Shown one piece after another: positions 42,372 through 51,267 of a DNA stretch of 64,000 bases. The DNA comes from Pseudomonas sp. AFG_SD02_1510_Pfu_092 (GTDB lineage Bacteria; Pseudomonadota; Gammaproteobacteria; Pseudomonadales; Pseudomonadaceae). Position 1 is the stretch's first letter. Every line of letters begins with the position of its first letter. The notes beneath the pieces were generated by a model, which worked only from the letters and a program-made list of their open reading frames with translations, had not been told where the DNA came from and did not search any database. Location: NCBI RefSeq assembly GCF_003331055.1, contig NZ_PUQD01000005.1:62001-126000 (forward strand), in the 5' to 3' direction. A program made the translations under genes and the position numbers.

Positions 42372-43778
42372 ATGTCGAAGTCGGTTCAACTCATCAAAGA
42401 TCATGACGTCAAGTGGATTGATCTGCGTTTCACGGACACCAAAGGCATTCAGCACCACGTGACCATGCCGTCGCGTGATGCGCTGGACGACGACTTCTTC
42501 GAAGTCGGCAAGATGTTCGACGGTTCCTCCATCGCTGGCTGGAAAGGCATCGAAGCCTCCGACATGATCCTGATGCCGGTCGACGAAACTGCCGTACTGG
42601 ACCCGTTCACCGAAGAGCCGACCCTGATCATCACCTGCGACATCGTCGACCCGTCGAGCATGCAGGGCTACGATCGTGACCCACGCGCCATCGCCAAGCG
42701 CGCCGAAGAGTACCTGAAGAGCACCGGCATCGGTGACACCGTATTCGCCGGCCCAGAGCCTGAGTTCTTCATCTTCGACGAAGTGAAGTTCCACTCGGAC
42801 ATCTCCGGTTCGATGTTCAAGATCTTCTCCGAGCAAGGCTCGTGGATGACCGGTGCGGACGTCGAAGGCGGCAACAAGGGCCACCGCCCAGGCGTGAAAG
42901 GCGGCTACTTCCCGGTTCCGCCGTTCGACCACGACCACGAAATCCGTACTGCCATGTGCAACGCACTGGAAGAAATGGGTCAGACCGTCGAAGTTCACCA
43001 CCATGAAGTGGCAACTGCCGGCCAGAACGAAATCGGCGTCAAGTTCAACACCCTGGTGAAGAAGGCTGACGAAGTACAGGCGCTGAAATACGTCGTGCAC
43101 AACGTTGCCGACGCCTACGGCCGTACCGCCACCTTCATGCCGAAGCCACTGTACGGCGACAACGGCTCGGGCATGCACGTACACATGTCGATCTGGAAAG
43201 ACGGCAAGAACACCTTCGCCGGTGAAGGCTATGCCGGCCTGTCCGATACCGCCTTGTACTTCATCGGCGGCATCATCAAGCACGGCAAGGCCCTGAACGG
43301 CTTCACCAACCCGTCGACCAACTCCTACAAGCGTCTGGTCCCAGGCTTCGAAGCCCCGGTAATGCTGGCCTACTCGGCGCGCAACCGTTCCGCCTCGATC
43401 CGTATTCCTTACGTCGGCAGCCCGAAAGCCCGCCGTATCGAAGCACGCTTCCCGGACCCGTCGGCCAACCCGTACCTGGCCTTCGCAGCCCTGCTGATGG
43501 CCGGCCTGGACGGCATCCAGAACAAGATCCACCCAGGCGATGCTGCCGACAAGAACCTGTACGACCTGCCACCAGAAGAGGCCAAGGACATTCCGCAAGT
43601 TTGCGGCAGCCTGAAAGAAGCCCTGGAAGAGCTGGACAAGGGCCGTGCGTTCCTGACCAAGGGCGGCGTGTTCTCCGACGACTTCATCGATGCCTTCATC
43701 GAGCTGAAGAGCGAAGAAGAAATCAAAGTCCGCACCTTCGTGCACCCGCTGGAATACGAGCTGTACTACAGCTGCTGA
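42372..43778 (+). CDS. glnA: Glutamine synthetase, type I
   Basis: Assimilates ammonia: glutamate plus ammonia plus ATP to glutamine. Dodecameric type I beta enzyme, 468 residues, with GGAGG upstream of the ATG. Signatures are [21 protein letters not shown], and the glycine-rich [17 protein letters not shown]; the adenylylation Tyr is in the [13 protein letters not shown] block (KNLYDLPP). Control by NtrC and sigma-54 is supported by upstream sites. It is followed by a terminator and then ntrBC. Confidence 0.97.
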   Translation: MSKSVQLIKDHDVKWIDLRFTDTKGIQHHVTMPSRDALDDDFFEVGKMFDGSSIAGWKGIEASDMILMPVDETAVLDPFTEEPTLIITCDIVDPSSMQGYDRDPRAIAKRAEEYLKSTGIGDTVFAGPEPEFFIFDEVKFHSDISGSMFKIFSEQGSWMTGADVEGGNKGHRPGVKGGYFPVPPFDHDHEIRTAMCNALEEMGQTVEVHHHEVATAGQNEIGVKFNTLVKKADEVQALKYVVHNVADAYGRTATFMPKPLYGDNGSGMHVHMSIWKDGKNTFAGEGYAGLSDTALYFIGGIIKHGKALNGFTNPSTNSYKRLVPGFEAPVMLAYSARNRSASIRIPYVGSPKARRIEARFPDPSANPYLAFAALLMAGLDGIQNKIHPGDAADKNLYDLPPEEAKDIPQVCGSLKEALEELDKGRAFLTKGGVFSDDFIDAFIELKSEEEIKVRTFVHPLEYELYYSC

Positions 43779-43813
43779 TCTGATCGGCGCCTGGCGCCGG
43801 TAGCCTGATCACG

Positions 43814-43839
43814 ACGGCCTCCTTCGGGAGGCCGTTTTC
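43814..43839 (+). terminator. Intrinsic terminator of glnA
   Basis: ACGGCCTCC and GGAGGCCGT around a TTCG tetraloop, followed by TTTTCATTT. Confidence 0.9.
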
Positions 43840-43877
43840 ATTTGTGCGGTACACAGAAACCCCGCCCGTCACGCTAT

Positions 43878-43892
43878 GCTCTATCTTGGTGC
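43878..43892. promoter_or_regulatory. NtrC-like site upstream of ntrB
   Basis: GCTCTATCTTGGTGC: the right half TGGTGC is perfect and the left half is partial, spaced as in the NtrC consensus. It is about 130 bases upstream of the -24 element. Confidence 0.5.
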
Positions 43893-44020
43893 ACGATTGA
43901 ACGCCGTGCCCCTATTTGCTCCCCAATCTGGTTCAAGTGAAACGCTTCACCAAGACTTTATGGTCCGAATTCGCGCAGATTCAGGCCTTAATCGGCCAAT
44001 CCCGCTTCTTTTCGGAGCTT

Positions 44021-44036
44021 TGGTTTGTTTCTTGCA
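44021..44036 (+). promoter_or_regulatory. Sigma-54-like promoter of ntrBC
   Basis: TGGTTTGTTTCTTGCA keeps the GG, the TTGCA and the exact spacing of a -24/-12 element, though the TGGC is TGGT. It suggests ntrBC can be expressed apart from glnA. Confidence 0.6.
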
Positions 44037-44131
44037 TTTTTCCAGGCAGAGAGTCTCGCATCAGCGGATCCAACCTGCGCACAGCCATGGCGCCAAGCCG
44101 GCCAAGCGCCAAAAGAGGTCAACGACGCCTT

Positions 44132-45217
44132 ATGACCATCAGCGATGCACAGCACCGTCTGTTACTGGACAACCTGACCACCGCCACGCTGCTGCTCAAC
44201 GCCGAGCTGCGCCTGGAATACATGAACCCGGCGGCGGAAATGCTGCTGGCGGTCAGTGGCCAGCGCAGCCACGGGCAGTTCATCAGCGAACTGTTCACCG
44301 AGTCGACCGAGGCACTCAGCTCGCTGCGCCAGGCGGTCGAACAGGCGCACCCGTTCACCAAGCGCGAAGCGCAGCTCACCTCGCTGACCGGGCAGACCAT
44401 CACCGTCGACTATGCGGTAACGCCGATCCTGCACCAGGGCCAGACCCTGTTGTTGCTCGAAGTGCACCCGCGTGACCGGCTGCTGCGCATCACCAAGGAA
44501 GAGGCCCAGCTGAGCAAGCAGGAAACCACCAAGATGCTGGTGCGCGGCCTGGCCCACGAGATCAAGAACCCCCTTGGCGGTATCCGCGGCGCCGCCCAGT
44601 TGCTGGCCCGCGAGCTGCCCGAGGAAAGCCTGCGCGACTACACCAACGTGATCATCGAAGAGGCGGACCGCCTGCGCAACCTGGTCGACCGCATGCTCGG
44701 CTCGAACAAGCTGCCATCGCTGGCGATGACCAACATCCACGAGGTACTGGAGCGGGTCTGCAGCCTGGTGGAAGCCGAAAGCCAGGGCTGCATCACCTTG
44801 GTGCGCGATTATGACCCGAGCCTGCCGGACGTGCTGATCGACCGCGAGCAGATGATCCAGGCCGTGCTCAACATCGTGCGCAACGCCATGCAGGCGATCA
44901 GTTCGCAGAACGAACTGCGCCTGGGCCGCATCACCCTGCGCAGCCGCGCCCTGCGCCAGTTCACCATCGGCCACGTGCGCCATCGCCTGGTGGCACGGGT
45001 GGAAATCATCGACAACGGCCCGGGCATTCCGCCAGAACTGCAGGAAACCCTCTTCTACCCCATGGTCAGCGGCCGCCCGGACGGCACCGGGCTGGGCCTG
45101 GCCATTACCCAGAACATCATCAGCCAGCACCAGGGCCTGATCGAGTGTGAAAGCCATGCAGGCCACACCGCCTTCTCGATCTACCTGCCTCTGGAACAAG
45201 GAGCCACAGCCTCATGA
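44132..45217 (+). CDS. ntrB: Nitrogen regulation histidine kinase NtrB
   Basis: Cytoplasmic kinase/phosphatase that, with PII, sets NtrC phosphorylation. 361 residues from the ATG at 44132, with AGAGG upstream. PAS domain at the N-terminus (LLLNAELRLEYMNPAAEMLL). H-box with the phosphorylated His: LAHEIKNPLGGIRGAAQLL. ATP-binding boxes NAMQAI, DNGPGIPPEL and GTGLGLAITQNI. No membrane helix. Its stop overlaps the ntrC start by ATGA. Confidence 0.96.
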   Translation: MTISDAQHRLLLDNLTTATLLLNAELRLEYMNPAAEMLLAVSGQRSHGQFISELFTESTEALSSLRQAVEQAHPFTKREAQLTSLTGQTITVDYAVTPILHQGQTLLLLEVHPRDRLLRITKEEAQLSKQETTKMLVRGLAHEIKNPLGGIRGAAQLLARELPEESLRDYTNVIIEEADRLRNLVDRMLGSNKLPSLAMTNIHEVLERVCSLVEAESQGCITLVRDYDPSLPDVLIDREQMIQAVLNIVRNAMQAISSQNELRLGRITLRSRALRQFTIGHVRHRLVARVEIIDNGPGIPPELQETLFYPMVSGRPDGTGLGLAITQNIISQHQGLIECESHAGHTAFSIYLPLEQGATAS

Positions 45218-46650
45218 GCCGAAGTGAAACCGTATGGATCGTCGACGATGATCGTTCCATCCGCTGGGTACTGGAAAAAGCCCTGCAACAGGAGGGCATG
45301 ACCACCCAGAGCTTCGACAGCGCCGATGGCGTGATGGGCCGCCTGGCGCGCCAGCAGCCGGATGTGATCATTTCCGATATCCGCATGCCCGGTACCAGCG
45401 GCCTCGACTTGCTGGCGCAGATTCGCGAGCAGCACCCACGGCTGCCGGTCATCATCATGACCGCGCACTCCGACCTGGACAGCGCCGTGGCCTCATATCA
45501 AGGTGGCGCCTTCGAGTACCTGCCCAAACCGTTCGACGTTGACGAGGCGGTGTCGCTGGTCAAGCGCGCCAATCAGCACGCCCAGGAGCAACAAGGGCTG
45601 GATGTGCCGCAGAACCTGGCACGCACCCCGGAAATCATCGGGGAAGCACCGGCGATGCAGGAGGTGTTCCGCGCCATCGGCCGCCTCAGCCATTCGAACA
45701 TCACCGTGCTGATCAACGGCGAGTCAGGTACCGGCAAGGAGCTGGTGGCCCACGCCCTGCACCGGCACAGCCCGCGCGCGGCGTCGCCGTTCATCGCCCT
45801 GAACATGGCCGCCATCCCCAAGGACCTGATGGAGTCGGAACTGTTCGGCCACGAAAAAGGCGCCTTCACCGGTGCGGCCAACCTGCGCCGGGGGCGCTTC
45901 GAACAGGCGGACGGCGGCACCTTGTTCCTCGACGAAATCGGCGACATGCCCGCCGACACCCAGACCCGCCTGCTGCGGGTGCTGGCCGATGGCGAGTTCT
46001 ATCGGGTGGGCGGCCATGTGCCGGTCAAGGTCGATGTACGCATCATCGCCGCCACGCACCAGAACCTGGAGTCGCTGGTACAGGCCGGCAAGTTCCGCGA
46101 GGACTTGTTCCATCGCCTGAATGTGATCCGCATCCACATCCCACGGCTGGCCGACCGCCGCGAGGATATCCCCGCCCTCGCCCGCCATTTCCTTGCCCGC
46201 GCAGCTCAGGAGCTGGCAGTGGAACCGAAGATTCTCAAGCCGGAGACCGAGGAATTCATCCGCAACCTGCCTTGGCCAGGCAACGTGCGGCAGATGGAGA
46301 ACACCTGCCGCTGGATCACCGTGATGGCCTCCAGCCGCGAAGTGCTGATCGGCGACCTGCCGCCAGAGTTGCTGAACCTGCCGCAGGACGCCGCGCCAGT
46401 CACCAACTGGGAGCAGGCCCTGCGCCAGTGGGCCGACCAGGCACTGGCGCGCGGGCAGACCAGCCTGCTGGACAGCGCGGTGCCAAGCTTTGAGCGGATC
46501 ATGATCGAGACGGCGCTCAAGCATACCGCCGGGCGCCGGCGGGATGCGGCGCTGTTGCTGGGCTGGGGGCGCAATACCCTGACGCGCAAGATCAAGGAGC
46601 TGGGAATGAACGTGGCGGGTGGCGATGATGAGGAAGGTGACGACCATTAA
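45214..46650 (+). CDS. ntrC: Nitrogen regulation response regulator NtrC
   Basis: Sigma-54-dependent activator of nitrogen-responsive genes. 478 residues. Receiver domain with acidic pocket DDD and phospho-acceptor Asp in DIRMPGTSGLD; AAA+ domain with Walker A GESGTGKE, the sigma-54 contact loop EKGAFTGA and Walker B GTLFLDEIGDMP; C-terminal Fis-type helix-turn-helix (AALLLGWGRNTLTRKIKELG). Likely autoregulated, given the sites before ntrB. It probably also acts on the hutU promoter. Confidence 0.97.
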   Translation: MSRSETVWIVDDDRSIRWVLEKALQQEGMTTQSFDSADGVMGRLARQQPDVIISDIRMPGTSGLDLLAQIREQHPRLPVIIMTAHSDLDSAVASYQGGAFEYLPKPFDVDEAVSLVKRANQHAQEQQGLDVPQNLARTPEIIGEAPAMQEVFRAIGRLSHSNITVLINGESGTGKELVAHALHRHSPRAASPFIALNMAAIPKDLMESELFGHEKGAFTGAANLRRGRFEQADGGTLFLDEIGDMPADTQTRLLRVLADGEFYRVGGHVPVKVDVRIIAATHQNLESLVQAGKFREDLFHRLNVIRIHIPRLADRREDIPALARHFLARAAQELAVEPKILKPETEEFIRNLPWPGNVRQMENTCRWITVMASSREVLIGDLPPELLNLPQDAAPVTNWEQALRQWADQALARGQTSLLDSAVPSFERIMIETALKHTAGRRRDAALLLGWGRNTLTRKIKELGMNVAGGDDEEGDDH

Positions 46651-46670
46651 CCATTGACTGCCTGCACCGA

Positions 46671-46760
46671 CGCATTCGCGGGTAAACCCGCTCCCACAGG
46701 TACAGCGCCAGCCTCAAGGTTAGCGCAGTCACTGTGGGAGCGGGTTTACCCGCGAATGCG
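46671..46760. repeat. REP pair (long, near-perfect inverted)
   Basis: The arms extend beyond the usual core: CGCATTCGCGGGTAAACCCG... pairs with ...CGGGTTTACCCGCGAATGCG. It follows ntrC. Confidence 0.9.
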
Positions 46761-46928
46761 TTGTAAGAACCAGAACAAGTTTCAGCCCTCCGATGCACCG
46801 ATCCTGTGCCCGATGCACCTCTCCAAGGCACAAATCCCCTCAAAACCCGGCCAGATTCCCCTCAAAGCCCTTTATTCACGGGCTTGGCAAACCTGGCACG
46901 CCCCCTGCAATAGCCAATACATACCCAG

Positions 46929-47036
46929 TTTCGGGGGCCCTGGTACAGGCAGGCCGGGTGAACCCCTCTTTTATTCGCAGCACCCGTTTCGGGGACCTCG
47001 GTACAGGCAGGCCGGGATATCCCCTCTTTTATTCGT
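46929..47036. repeat. Tandem direct repeat, period about 58 bp
   Basis: Two copies share GGTACAGGCAGGCCGGG and CCCCTCTTTTATTCG with small differences; they begin with TTTCGGGG at 46929 and 46987. The second copy runs into the last codons of the gene at 47029 (its stop and final residues). Nothing else in the 378-base gap between ntrC and that gene looks like a gene. Confidence 0.85.
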
Positions 47037-47466
47037 GCAGTTTCACCTGCACCCGCCAGCGCCCGGCGTCCTCTGCACCAGCCCATTCGCCGCGCAGAGG
47101 GCGCGCGGCCACTACCGTCAGCAACAAACCCTCCTGGCTGTGCTGCAGCCGCCAGCTCACAGGCTTGCCCTGCAGGCTCAGTTGCCCTTGCTGCGCCTTG
47201 CCGCGCGCCTGGAACAGCAACGCAACCGTACCCTCCACATTCTCGCCATGCAGCTCGGGTTCTTCGTTGAACCACAGGTCCAGGCCATCCTGCACCACCT
47301 GCACCTGCTGCAGCTCACGCTCATCGGGCGTGGTCAGGCGGCCGATCATCAGCCCCACCATCAAGCCGACGATGGCCAGCGACAGCATCACCCGCGGCAA
47401 CGCTTTCGAACGCTCGTCCGGTTCAGGGGTAGAATGCCCGTCATCTTCACGCTTGGAGCCGTGCAT
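47029..47466 (-). CDS. Small single-helix membrane protein of unknown function
   Basis: A 145-residue protein. Residues 1-25 are charged, 26-42 form a membrane helix (VMLSLAIVGLMVGLMIGRL), and the rest is a soluble, probably periplasmic beta-rich region (GTVALLFQARGKAQQGQLSL, ending RWRVQVKLHE). I do not recognise the family; it looks like a conserved Pseudomonas hypothetical. The ATG at 47466 and the trmL ATG share the palindrome CATG, so the two genes start on the same bases in opposite directions. An internal ATG at residue 27 (MLSLAIV) could be the true start. Confidence 0.72.
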   Translation of the reverse strand: MHGSKREDDGHSTPEPDERSKALPRVMLSLAIVGLMVGLMIGRLTTPDERELQQVQVVQDGLDLWFNEEPELHGENVEGTVALLFQARGKAQQGQLSLQGKPVSWRLQHSQEGLLLTVVAARPLRGEWAGAEDAGRWRVQVKLHE

Positions 47467-47926
47467 GTTTCACGTCATCCTTTTTCAACCAGAAATTCCG
47501 CCGAATACCGGCAACATCATTCGCCTGTGCGCCAACAGCGGCTGCGCCCTGCACCTGATCGAACCCATCAGCTTCGAACTGGATGACAAACGCCTGCGCC
47601 GCGCGGGGCTGGACTACCACGAGTATGCCACGCTCAAGCGCCACCAGAGCCTGGCCGGGTGCCTGGAAAGCCTGGGCAACCCACGGCTGTTCGCCTTTAC
47701 CACCAAGGGTTCGCACCCGTTCCACGAAGTGGCCTACCAGCCGGGTGATGCCTTCCTGTTCGGGCCCGAGAGCCGTGGCTTGCCAGCCGAAGTGCTGGAC
47801 AGCCTGCCGGCCGAGCAGCGCTTGCGCCTGCCGATGCGTCCGGGGTGCCGCAGCCTGAACCTGTCCAATACCGTGGCGGTGACGGTGTATGAGGCGTGGC
47901 GGCAGAACGGCTTTGCCGGGAGTTGA
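47465..47926 (+). CDS. trmL: tRNA (cytidine/uridine-2'-O-)-methyltransferase TrmL
   Basis: SPOUT methyltransferase for the wobble base 34 of tRNALeu. 153 residues, ATG with GGAG upstream. The fold's knot motifs are plain: QPEIPPNTGNIIRLCANSG at the N-terminus, LFGPESRGLPAEVLD and MRPGCRSLNLSNTVAV at the C-terminus. Cytoplasmic. Starts face to face with the small membrane protein gene. Confidence 0.94.
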   Translation: MFHVILFQPEIPPNTGNIIRLCANSGCALHLIEPISFELDDKRLRRAGLDYHEYATLKRHQSLAGCLESLGNPRLFAFTTKGSHPFHEVAYQPGDAFLFGPESRGLPAEVLDSLPAEQRLRLPMRPGCRSLNLSNTVAVTVYEAWRQNGFAGS

Positions 47927-47945
47927 TGGGTTGCCTGTGCCGGCC

Positions 47946-48032
47946 TCTTCGCGGGTAAACCCGCTCCCACAGGGACCGCAAGAGACTTGAAGCTAGTGCA
48001 ACACCTGTGGGAGCGGGTTTACCCGCGAAAGG
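47946..48032. repeat. REP pair (inverted)
   Basis: Inverted copies TTCGCGGGTAAACCCGCTCC and GGAGCGGGTTTACCCGCGAA between trmL and convergent secB. Confidence 0.9.
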
Positions 48033-48047
48033 GCCGGCACAGATAAC

Positions 48048-48074
48048 AAAAAAGCGCCCCGAAAGGCGCTTTTC
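48048..48074 (-). terminator. Intrinsic terminator of secB
   Basis: AAAGCGCC and GGCGCTTT around CCGAAA; the minus strand ends in TTTTTTGTTAT after secB. Confidence 0.85.
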
Positions 48075-48089
48075 TGATACCGACAGCGA

Positions 48090-48575
48090 TTACTGCACGG
48101 TCGGCACTTCACCCGCTTCTTGCATACGCTGCATTTCCTGCGCGTACAGGGCGTCGAAGTTGACCGGCGACAGCATCAGGGCCGGGAACGAACCACGGGT
48201 CACCAGGCTGTCCAGGGTCTCGCGCGCGTACGGGAACAGGATGTTCGGGCAGAACGCACCCAGGGTGTGGCTCATCGAAGCCGCGTCCAGGTTCTTGATC
48301 AGGAAGATACCGGCCTGCTGCACTTCAGCGATGAAGGCCACTTCATCACCGTTCTTGACGGTGACCGACAGGGTCAGCACCACCTCGTGGAAGTCACCTT
48401 CCAGGGCTTTCTGCTTGGTGTTCAGGTCCAGGGCAACGCTCGGCTCCCAGGTCTGACGGAAGATCTGCGGGCTTTTCGGGGCCTCGAACGACAGGTCGCG
48501 CACATAGATACGCTGCATGGAGAACTGAGGGCTGTTGTCTTCTGCAGCAGCGCCGTTGGTCTGTTGGTCAGTCAT
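48090..48575 (-). CDS. secB: Protein-export chaperone SecB
   Basis: Tetrameric cytoplasmic chaperone that keeps preproteins unfolded for SecA/SecYEG. 161 residues, standard. Family blocks: [46 protein letters not shown] and the C-terminal segment [19 protein letters not shown]. Operon order rhodanese-grxC-secB on the minus strand. Confidence 0.97.
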   Translation of the reverse strand: MTDQQTNGAAAEDNSPQFSMQRIYVRDLSFEAPKSPQIFRQTWEPSVALDLNTKQKALEGDFHEVVLTLSVTVKNGDEVAFIAEVQQAGIFLIKNLDAASMSHTLGAFCPNILFPYARETLDSLVTRGSFPALMLSPVNFDALYAQEMQRMQEAGEVPTVQ

Positions 48576-48614
48576 GGCAGATCCTTATCCTAATGTTTTT
48601 GAATGCAGTGCAAA

Positions 48615-48869
48615 TCAGGCCGCCAGCAGCGCATCGAGCTTGCCGGCGCGCTCCAGGGCGTAAAGGTCATCGCATCCACCGACATGGGTACTGCCGATCC
48701 AGATCTGCGGCACCGATGTACGGCCGGCCTTCTGGCTCATCTCGGCACGCACCTGGGGCTTGCCGTCGACCTTGATTTCCTCGAAGGCCACGCCCTTGCT
48801 CTCGAGCAGGTACTTGGCGCGCATGCAGTAGGGGCAGTAGTCGCTGGAATAGACGATGACGGGCTTCAT
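48615..48869 (-). CDS. grxC: Glutaredoxin 3
   Basis: Small thiol-disulfide oxidoreductase using glutathione, 84 residues. Active site CPYC in YSSDYCPYCMRAKYLLESKG; the glutathione loop TSVPQIWIG (with the cis-Pro) and GGCDDLYALE are present. Its start is just after the rhodanese stop; secB follows 39 bases later. Confidence 0.96.
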   Translation of the reverse strand: MKPVIVYSSDYCPYCMRAKYLLESKGVAFEEIKVDGKPQVRAEMSQKAGRTSVPQIWIGSTHVGGCDDLYALERAGKLDALLAA

Positions 48870-48870
48870 A

Positions 48871-49284
48871 TCACTTCACCAGGGGCAGGTTATCGGCTTT
48901 CCAGCTGGAAACGCCACCGCTCAGTTTGGCGGCGTTGTAACCAGCTTTGAGCAATTCGCGGCAAATGGTGCCGGACTGCTGGCCCATCGAGTCGACCACG
49001 ATCAGAGTCTTCTCTTTGTGCTTGTCCAGCTCGCTCATGCGGTTGACCAGTTTGTCCTGCGGGATGTTCACCGCGCCGACGATGTGCCCGGCGGCGTATT
49101 CCTTGGTCGGGCGGATATCGATGACCAGGGCCTTCTCGGCATTGACCAGAGCAGTCAGCTGGCCATTGCTCAGGCTTTGGCCGCCGCGACGGATTTCGTT
49201 GACCAGCAATGCGACCAGCAAAACAACGAAGATCGCCACCAGGATGTAGTGGTTTGTCGCAAATTGAATCAGGTTAGCAACCAT
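48871..49284 (-). CDS. Membrane-anchored rhodanese-like protein (no active-site Cys)
   Basis: A 137-residue protein from the ATG at 49284 (MVANLIQFATNHYIL). One N-terminal helix (ILVAIFVVLLVALLV) anchors it to the inner membrane; a rhodanese-like domain follows (LVIDIRPTKEYAAGHIVGAV). The active-site loop reads VVDSMGQQSGT, where sulfurtransferases have Cys, so catalysis is unlikely; the only Cys is a few residues later (ICRELL). It is YibN-like in position and layout. First gene of the set with grxC and secB, suggesting a role near protein export, which is inference. Confidence 0.88.
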   Translation of the reverse strand: MVANLIQFATNHYILVAIFVVLLVALLVNEIRRGGQSLSNGQLTALVNAEKALVIDIRPTKEYAAGHIVGAVNIPQDKLVNRMSELDKHKEKTLIVVDSMGQQSGTICRELLKAGYNAAKLSGGVSSWKADNLPLVK

Positions 49285-49491
49285 CTGGGGTGTTCCACGC
49301 GATTGAAAATGCCGGCCAGTATACACAGCCCCTTATTGCCACCAAAGCCCGACGGGCCGGCGGCAAAGCCACCAGCGCATCGCCGGCACATGCGCGCCGG
49401 TCGGCGGGAGGGGAGGAATATTCGCCGCCGGTGGCGTAATTGCCCTAAAATGCGTGTCTTTATCATCTTTGAACAACCGTGAGTTTGATTG

Positions 49492-51027
49492 ATGACGAGT
49501 ACGCCCAAACCCCTGGTCCTGATCATCCTGGATGGCTTCGGCCACAGCGAAAGCCCCGAATACAACGCCATCTACGCCGCCAACACACCGGTCTACGACC
49601 GCCTGCGCGCCAGCCAGCCGCATGGCCTCATTTCCGGCTCGGGCATGGATGTCGGCCTGCCGGACGGGCAGATGGGCAACTCCGAAGTCGGTCACATGAA
49701 CCTCGGCGCCGGCCGTGTGGTGTACCAGGATTTCACCCGGGTGACCAAGGCCATCCGTGACGGCGAGTTCTTCGAGAACCCGGTGCTCACCGGCGCCGTG
49801 GACAAGGCCGCCGGCGCCGGCAAGGCCGTGCATATCCTCGGCCTGCTGTCCGATGGCGGCGTACACAGCCATCAGGACCACCTGGTGGCCATGGCCGAAC
49901 TGGCCGCACAGCGCGGTGCGCAGAAGATCTACCTGCACGCCTTCCTCGATGGCCGCGACACGCCGCCACGCAGCGCGCAATCGTCCATCGAACTGCTCGA
50001 CGCCACCTTCGCCCGGCTGGGCAAGGGCCGCATCGCCAGCATTATCGGCCGCTACTACGCCATGGACCGTGACAACCGCTGGGACCGCGTCAGCGCCGCC
50101 TACAACCTGATCGTCGACAGCACGGCCGAACACAGCGCCGACACGGCCCTGGCCGGCCTGCAAGCTGCCTACGCCCGCGACGAGAGCGACGAGTTCGTCA
50201 AAGCCACGCGCATCGGTGAAGCGGTCAAGGTCGAAGATGGCGACGCGGTGATCTTCATGAACTTCCGCGCTGACCGCGCCCGCGAGCTGTCGCGCGTGTT
50301 CGTCGAGGCCGATTTCAGCGAATTCCCGCGCGCACGCCTGCCGAAACTGGCCGCCTACATCGGCCTGACCCAGTACTCGGCGAAGATCCCGGCGCCTGCC
50401 GCCTTTGCCCCGGCCAGCCTGAACAACGTGCTGGGCGAATACCTGGCGAAAAACGGCAAGACCCAGCTGCGTATCGCCGAGACCGAGAAGTACGCCCATG
50501 TCACCTTCTTCTTCTCCGGCGGCCGCGAAGAGCCGTTCGAAGGCGAAGAACGCATCCTGATCCCGTCGCCGAAGGTCGCTACCTATGACCTGCAACCGGA
50601 AATGAGCGCGCCAGAGGTGACCGACCGTATCGTCGAAGCCATCGAGCAGCAGCGCTACGACGTCATCGTGGTCAACTACGCCAACGGCGACATGGTCGGC
50701 CACACCGGCGTGTTCGATGCCGCGGTAAAAGCCGTCGAGGCTCTGGATGGCTGCGTCGGCCGTATCGTCGAAGCGCTGGACAAGGTCGGCGGCGAAGCGC
50801 TGATCACCGCCGACCACGGCAACGTCGAGCAGATGGAAGACGAATGCACCGGCCAGGCGCATACCGCGCACACCACCGAGCCGGTACCGTTCATCTATGT
50901 CGGCAAGCGCCAGGTCAAGGTGCGTGACGGCGGCGTGCTGGCCGATGTGGCGCCGACCATGCTGAAGCTGCTGGGGCTGGAGAAACCGGCAGAAATGACC
51001 GGTACTTCGATCCTGGTCGATGCCTGA
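49492..51027 (+). CDS. gpmI: 2,3-bisphosphoglycerate-independent phosphoglycerate mutase
   Basis: Mn-dependent glycolytic/gluconeogenic enzyme interconverting 3- and 2-phosphoglycerate. 511 residues from the ATG at 49492; a TTG directly before it is in frame but unneeded. The catalytic Ser lies in [17 protein letters not shown], metal ligands in [10 protein letters not shown] and [11 protein letters not shown]. Cytoplasmic. Followed by a REP-like hairpin and a terminator. Confidence 0.96.
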   Translation: MTSTPKPLVLIILDGFGHSESPEYNAIYAANTPVYDRLRASQPHGLISGSGMDVGLPDGQMGNSEVGHMNLGAGRVVYQDFTRVTKAIRDGEFFENPVLTGAVDKAAGAGKAVHILGLLSDGGVHSHQDHLVAMAELAAQRGAQKIYLHAFLDGRDTPPRSAQSSIELLDATFARLGKGRIASIIGRYYAMDRDNRWDRVSAAYNLIVDSTAEHSADTALAGLQAAYARDESDEFVKATRIGEAVKVEDGDAVIFMNFRADRARELSRVFVEADFSEFPRARLPKLAAYIGLTQYSAKIPAPAAFAPASLNNVLGEYLAKNGKTQLRIAETEKYAHVTFFFSGGREEPFEGEERILIPSPKVATYDLQPEMSAPEVTDRIVEAIEQQRYDVIVVNYANGDMVGHTGVFDAAVKAVEALDGCVGRIVEALDKVGGEALITADHGNVEQMEDECTGQAHTAHTTEPVPFIYVGKRQVKVRDGGVLADVAPTMLKLLGLEKPAEMTGTSILVDA

Positions 51028-51051
51028 TTTTGTGTATGGGGGCCGCGTTGC

Positions 51052-51142
51052 GGCCCAATCGCCAGCAAGCCAGCTCCCACAGGATCACCACAGGCCTTGA
51101 AACTGTGCAGTACTTGTGGGAGCTGGCTTGCCGGCGATTGGG
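51052..51142. repeat. REP-like inverted pair, variant class
   Basis: The arms GCCCAATCGCCAGCAAGCCA / TGGCTTGCCGGCGATTGGGC share the CTCCCACA/TGTGGGAG tail with local REPs but carry a different head (GCCAGCAAGCCAG instead of GCGGGNNNNCCCG). Confidence 0.8.
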
Positions 51143-51177
51143 CTGCAAAGCAGCCCCCTTTGGCATGAATTCCAGAC

Positions 51178-51214
51178 AAACGCCCCTCTGCACCCGCAGC
51201 GAGGCGTTTTTTTT
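51178..51214 (+). terminator. Intrinsic terminator between gpmI and envC
   Basis: AAACGCCCCTC and GAGGCGTTT pair around CTGCACCCGCAGC, then a run of eight T. Confidence 0.75.
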
Positions 51215-51267
51215 GCACGCCCGCGCGGGCATACTAGGCCAGTCTCCATCCCCGGTACGCCAACCCC

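Larger units (their letters stand above)
43840..44131. other. glnA-ntrB intergenic control region
   Basis: About 290 bases between the glnA terminator and ntrB. It holds an NtrC-like site at 43878-43892 and a sigma-54-like element at 44021-44036. A short frame reads through it into ntrB but has no sign of being translated separately. Confidence 0.6.

Noticed and set aside
46929..47036. CRISPR array
   Set aside because: Only two copies, no spacers between them and no cas genes in the window.
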